From assembly GCA_002381645.1 (NCBI GenBank), contig DFXE01000008.1:1-64000 (forward strand): a DNA stretch of 64,000 nucleotides, in the 5' to 3' direction. This stretch comes from Bacteroidales bacterium UBA4116. GTDB taxonomy: Bacteria; Bacteroidota; Bacteroidia; Bacteroidales; Tannerellaceae. Shown in pieces: positions 63,791 to 64,000 of this stretch; the stretch's first letter is position 1; each line of letters starts with the position of its first letter. Both the position numbers and the translations under genes were made by a program. The notes under the pieces are model-generated. The model was not told the origin of the DNA, searched no databases, and saw only the letters and a list, made by a program, of their open reading frames with translations.

Positions 63791-63873
63791 GTGCCTCCGG
63801 CACTCACGTTTGTTTATGCTGTCAATTTGCCCAGGATTGCATCCTGGGCTGAATTATGAAGGGCTTCCAGCCC
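63791..63873 (-). repeat. palindromic repeat, copy 3, inverted, with mini-hairpin
   Basis: GTGCC-TCC-GGCAC (63791-63803), 26 bp, then the reverse complement of the 44-bp unit (63830-63873: CCCAGGAT-TGC-ATCCTGGG, then GGGCTTCCAGCCC). With copy 2 it forms a head-to-head pair, like a BIME. The flank ATCCAGTCATGTT (63650-63662) also recurs inverted near 63895-63910. Confidence 0.7.
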
Positions 63874-64000
63874 ACGGAAAGCGGTTTGTAAAACAAATTA
63901 AATTTTTCCGAACATGACTGGATGAAATCTTGGGTTGACAATATAAACAAACCCGACTGCCCCAACGTATACACTTCACATATCAAGAAAAGACCATCAT

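Overview
The window comes from a member of the Bacteroidota, most likely order Bacteroidales. The evidence is SusC/SusD pairs, ECF sigma/FecR regulation, SusC proteins with the STN extension, SPII lipoproteins throughout, family-specific domains, almost no Shine-Dalgarno sites, and several promoters of the Bacteroidales type (TTTG, 19-20 bp, TAnnTTTG). Genus cannot be fixed from sequence alone; an anaerobic, glycan-degrading, host- or digester-associated lifestyle fits. No rRNA, tRNA or CRISPR array was seen.

Layout. 1-1.7 kb is AT-rich and gene-poor and ends in a near-perfect promoter. 1.7-19.2 kb (+) holds two SusC/SusD pairs that flank a six-gene block: a cytoplasmic Gfo/Idh oxidoreductase, a tetraheme cytochrome fused to a SUMF1-type domain, a Tat-exported lipoprotein Gfo/Idh oxidoreductase, a Tat-exported TIM-barrel epimerase/lyase, a RIC/hemerythrin-like protein and a LuxR regulator. 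19.3-30.3 kb (-) is a sulfatase locus: ECF sigma, FecR, STN-type SusC, SusD and three serine-type sulfatases. 30.5-38.9 kb (+) is a tight operon of two related TonB receptors, an MFS permease, HemN and HemY-type protoporphyrinogen oxidase, best read as import of a porphyrin precursor and its conversion to protoporphyrin. 39-46.2 kb holds a DUF2007 protein, glutamate dehydrogenase, an AmgK-like kinase fused to a RapZ C-terminal domain with a MurU-like nucleotidyltransferase, a metallophosphoesterase and a membrane-anchored unknown. 46.4-49.7 kb (-) is cbiB-cobU-cobT-cobS, followed by a TonB-family outer membrane beta-barrel gene (-). 52.7-57.2 kb (+) is a second periplasmic sugar-oxidising locus: Tat small subunit, GMC flavoprotein, heptaheme cytochrome c and a nucleoside-type MFS. 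Then come a DUF6261-like gene (-), a GH2 beta-galactosidase with a LamG insertion (+), and a decayed IS200-like/RAYT transposase surrounded by a family of short palindromic repeats.

How it fits together. Two independent loci put redox enzymes plus multiheme cytochromes in the periplasm next to SusCD pairs, epimerases or a sugar permease. By family precedent these would oxidise glycosides to keto-sugars and pass electrons to the respiratory chain. The porphyrin operon could supply heme for such cytochromes. The kinase/MurU pair recycles cell-wall amino sugars and the cob operon finishes cobamide assembly. Function calls are by homology recognised by eye; no search was run.
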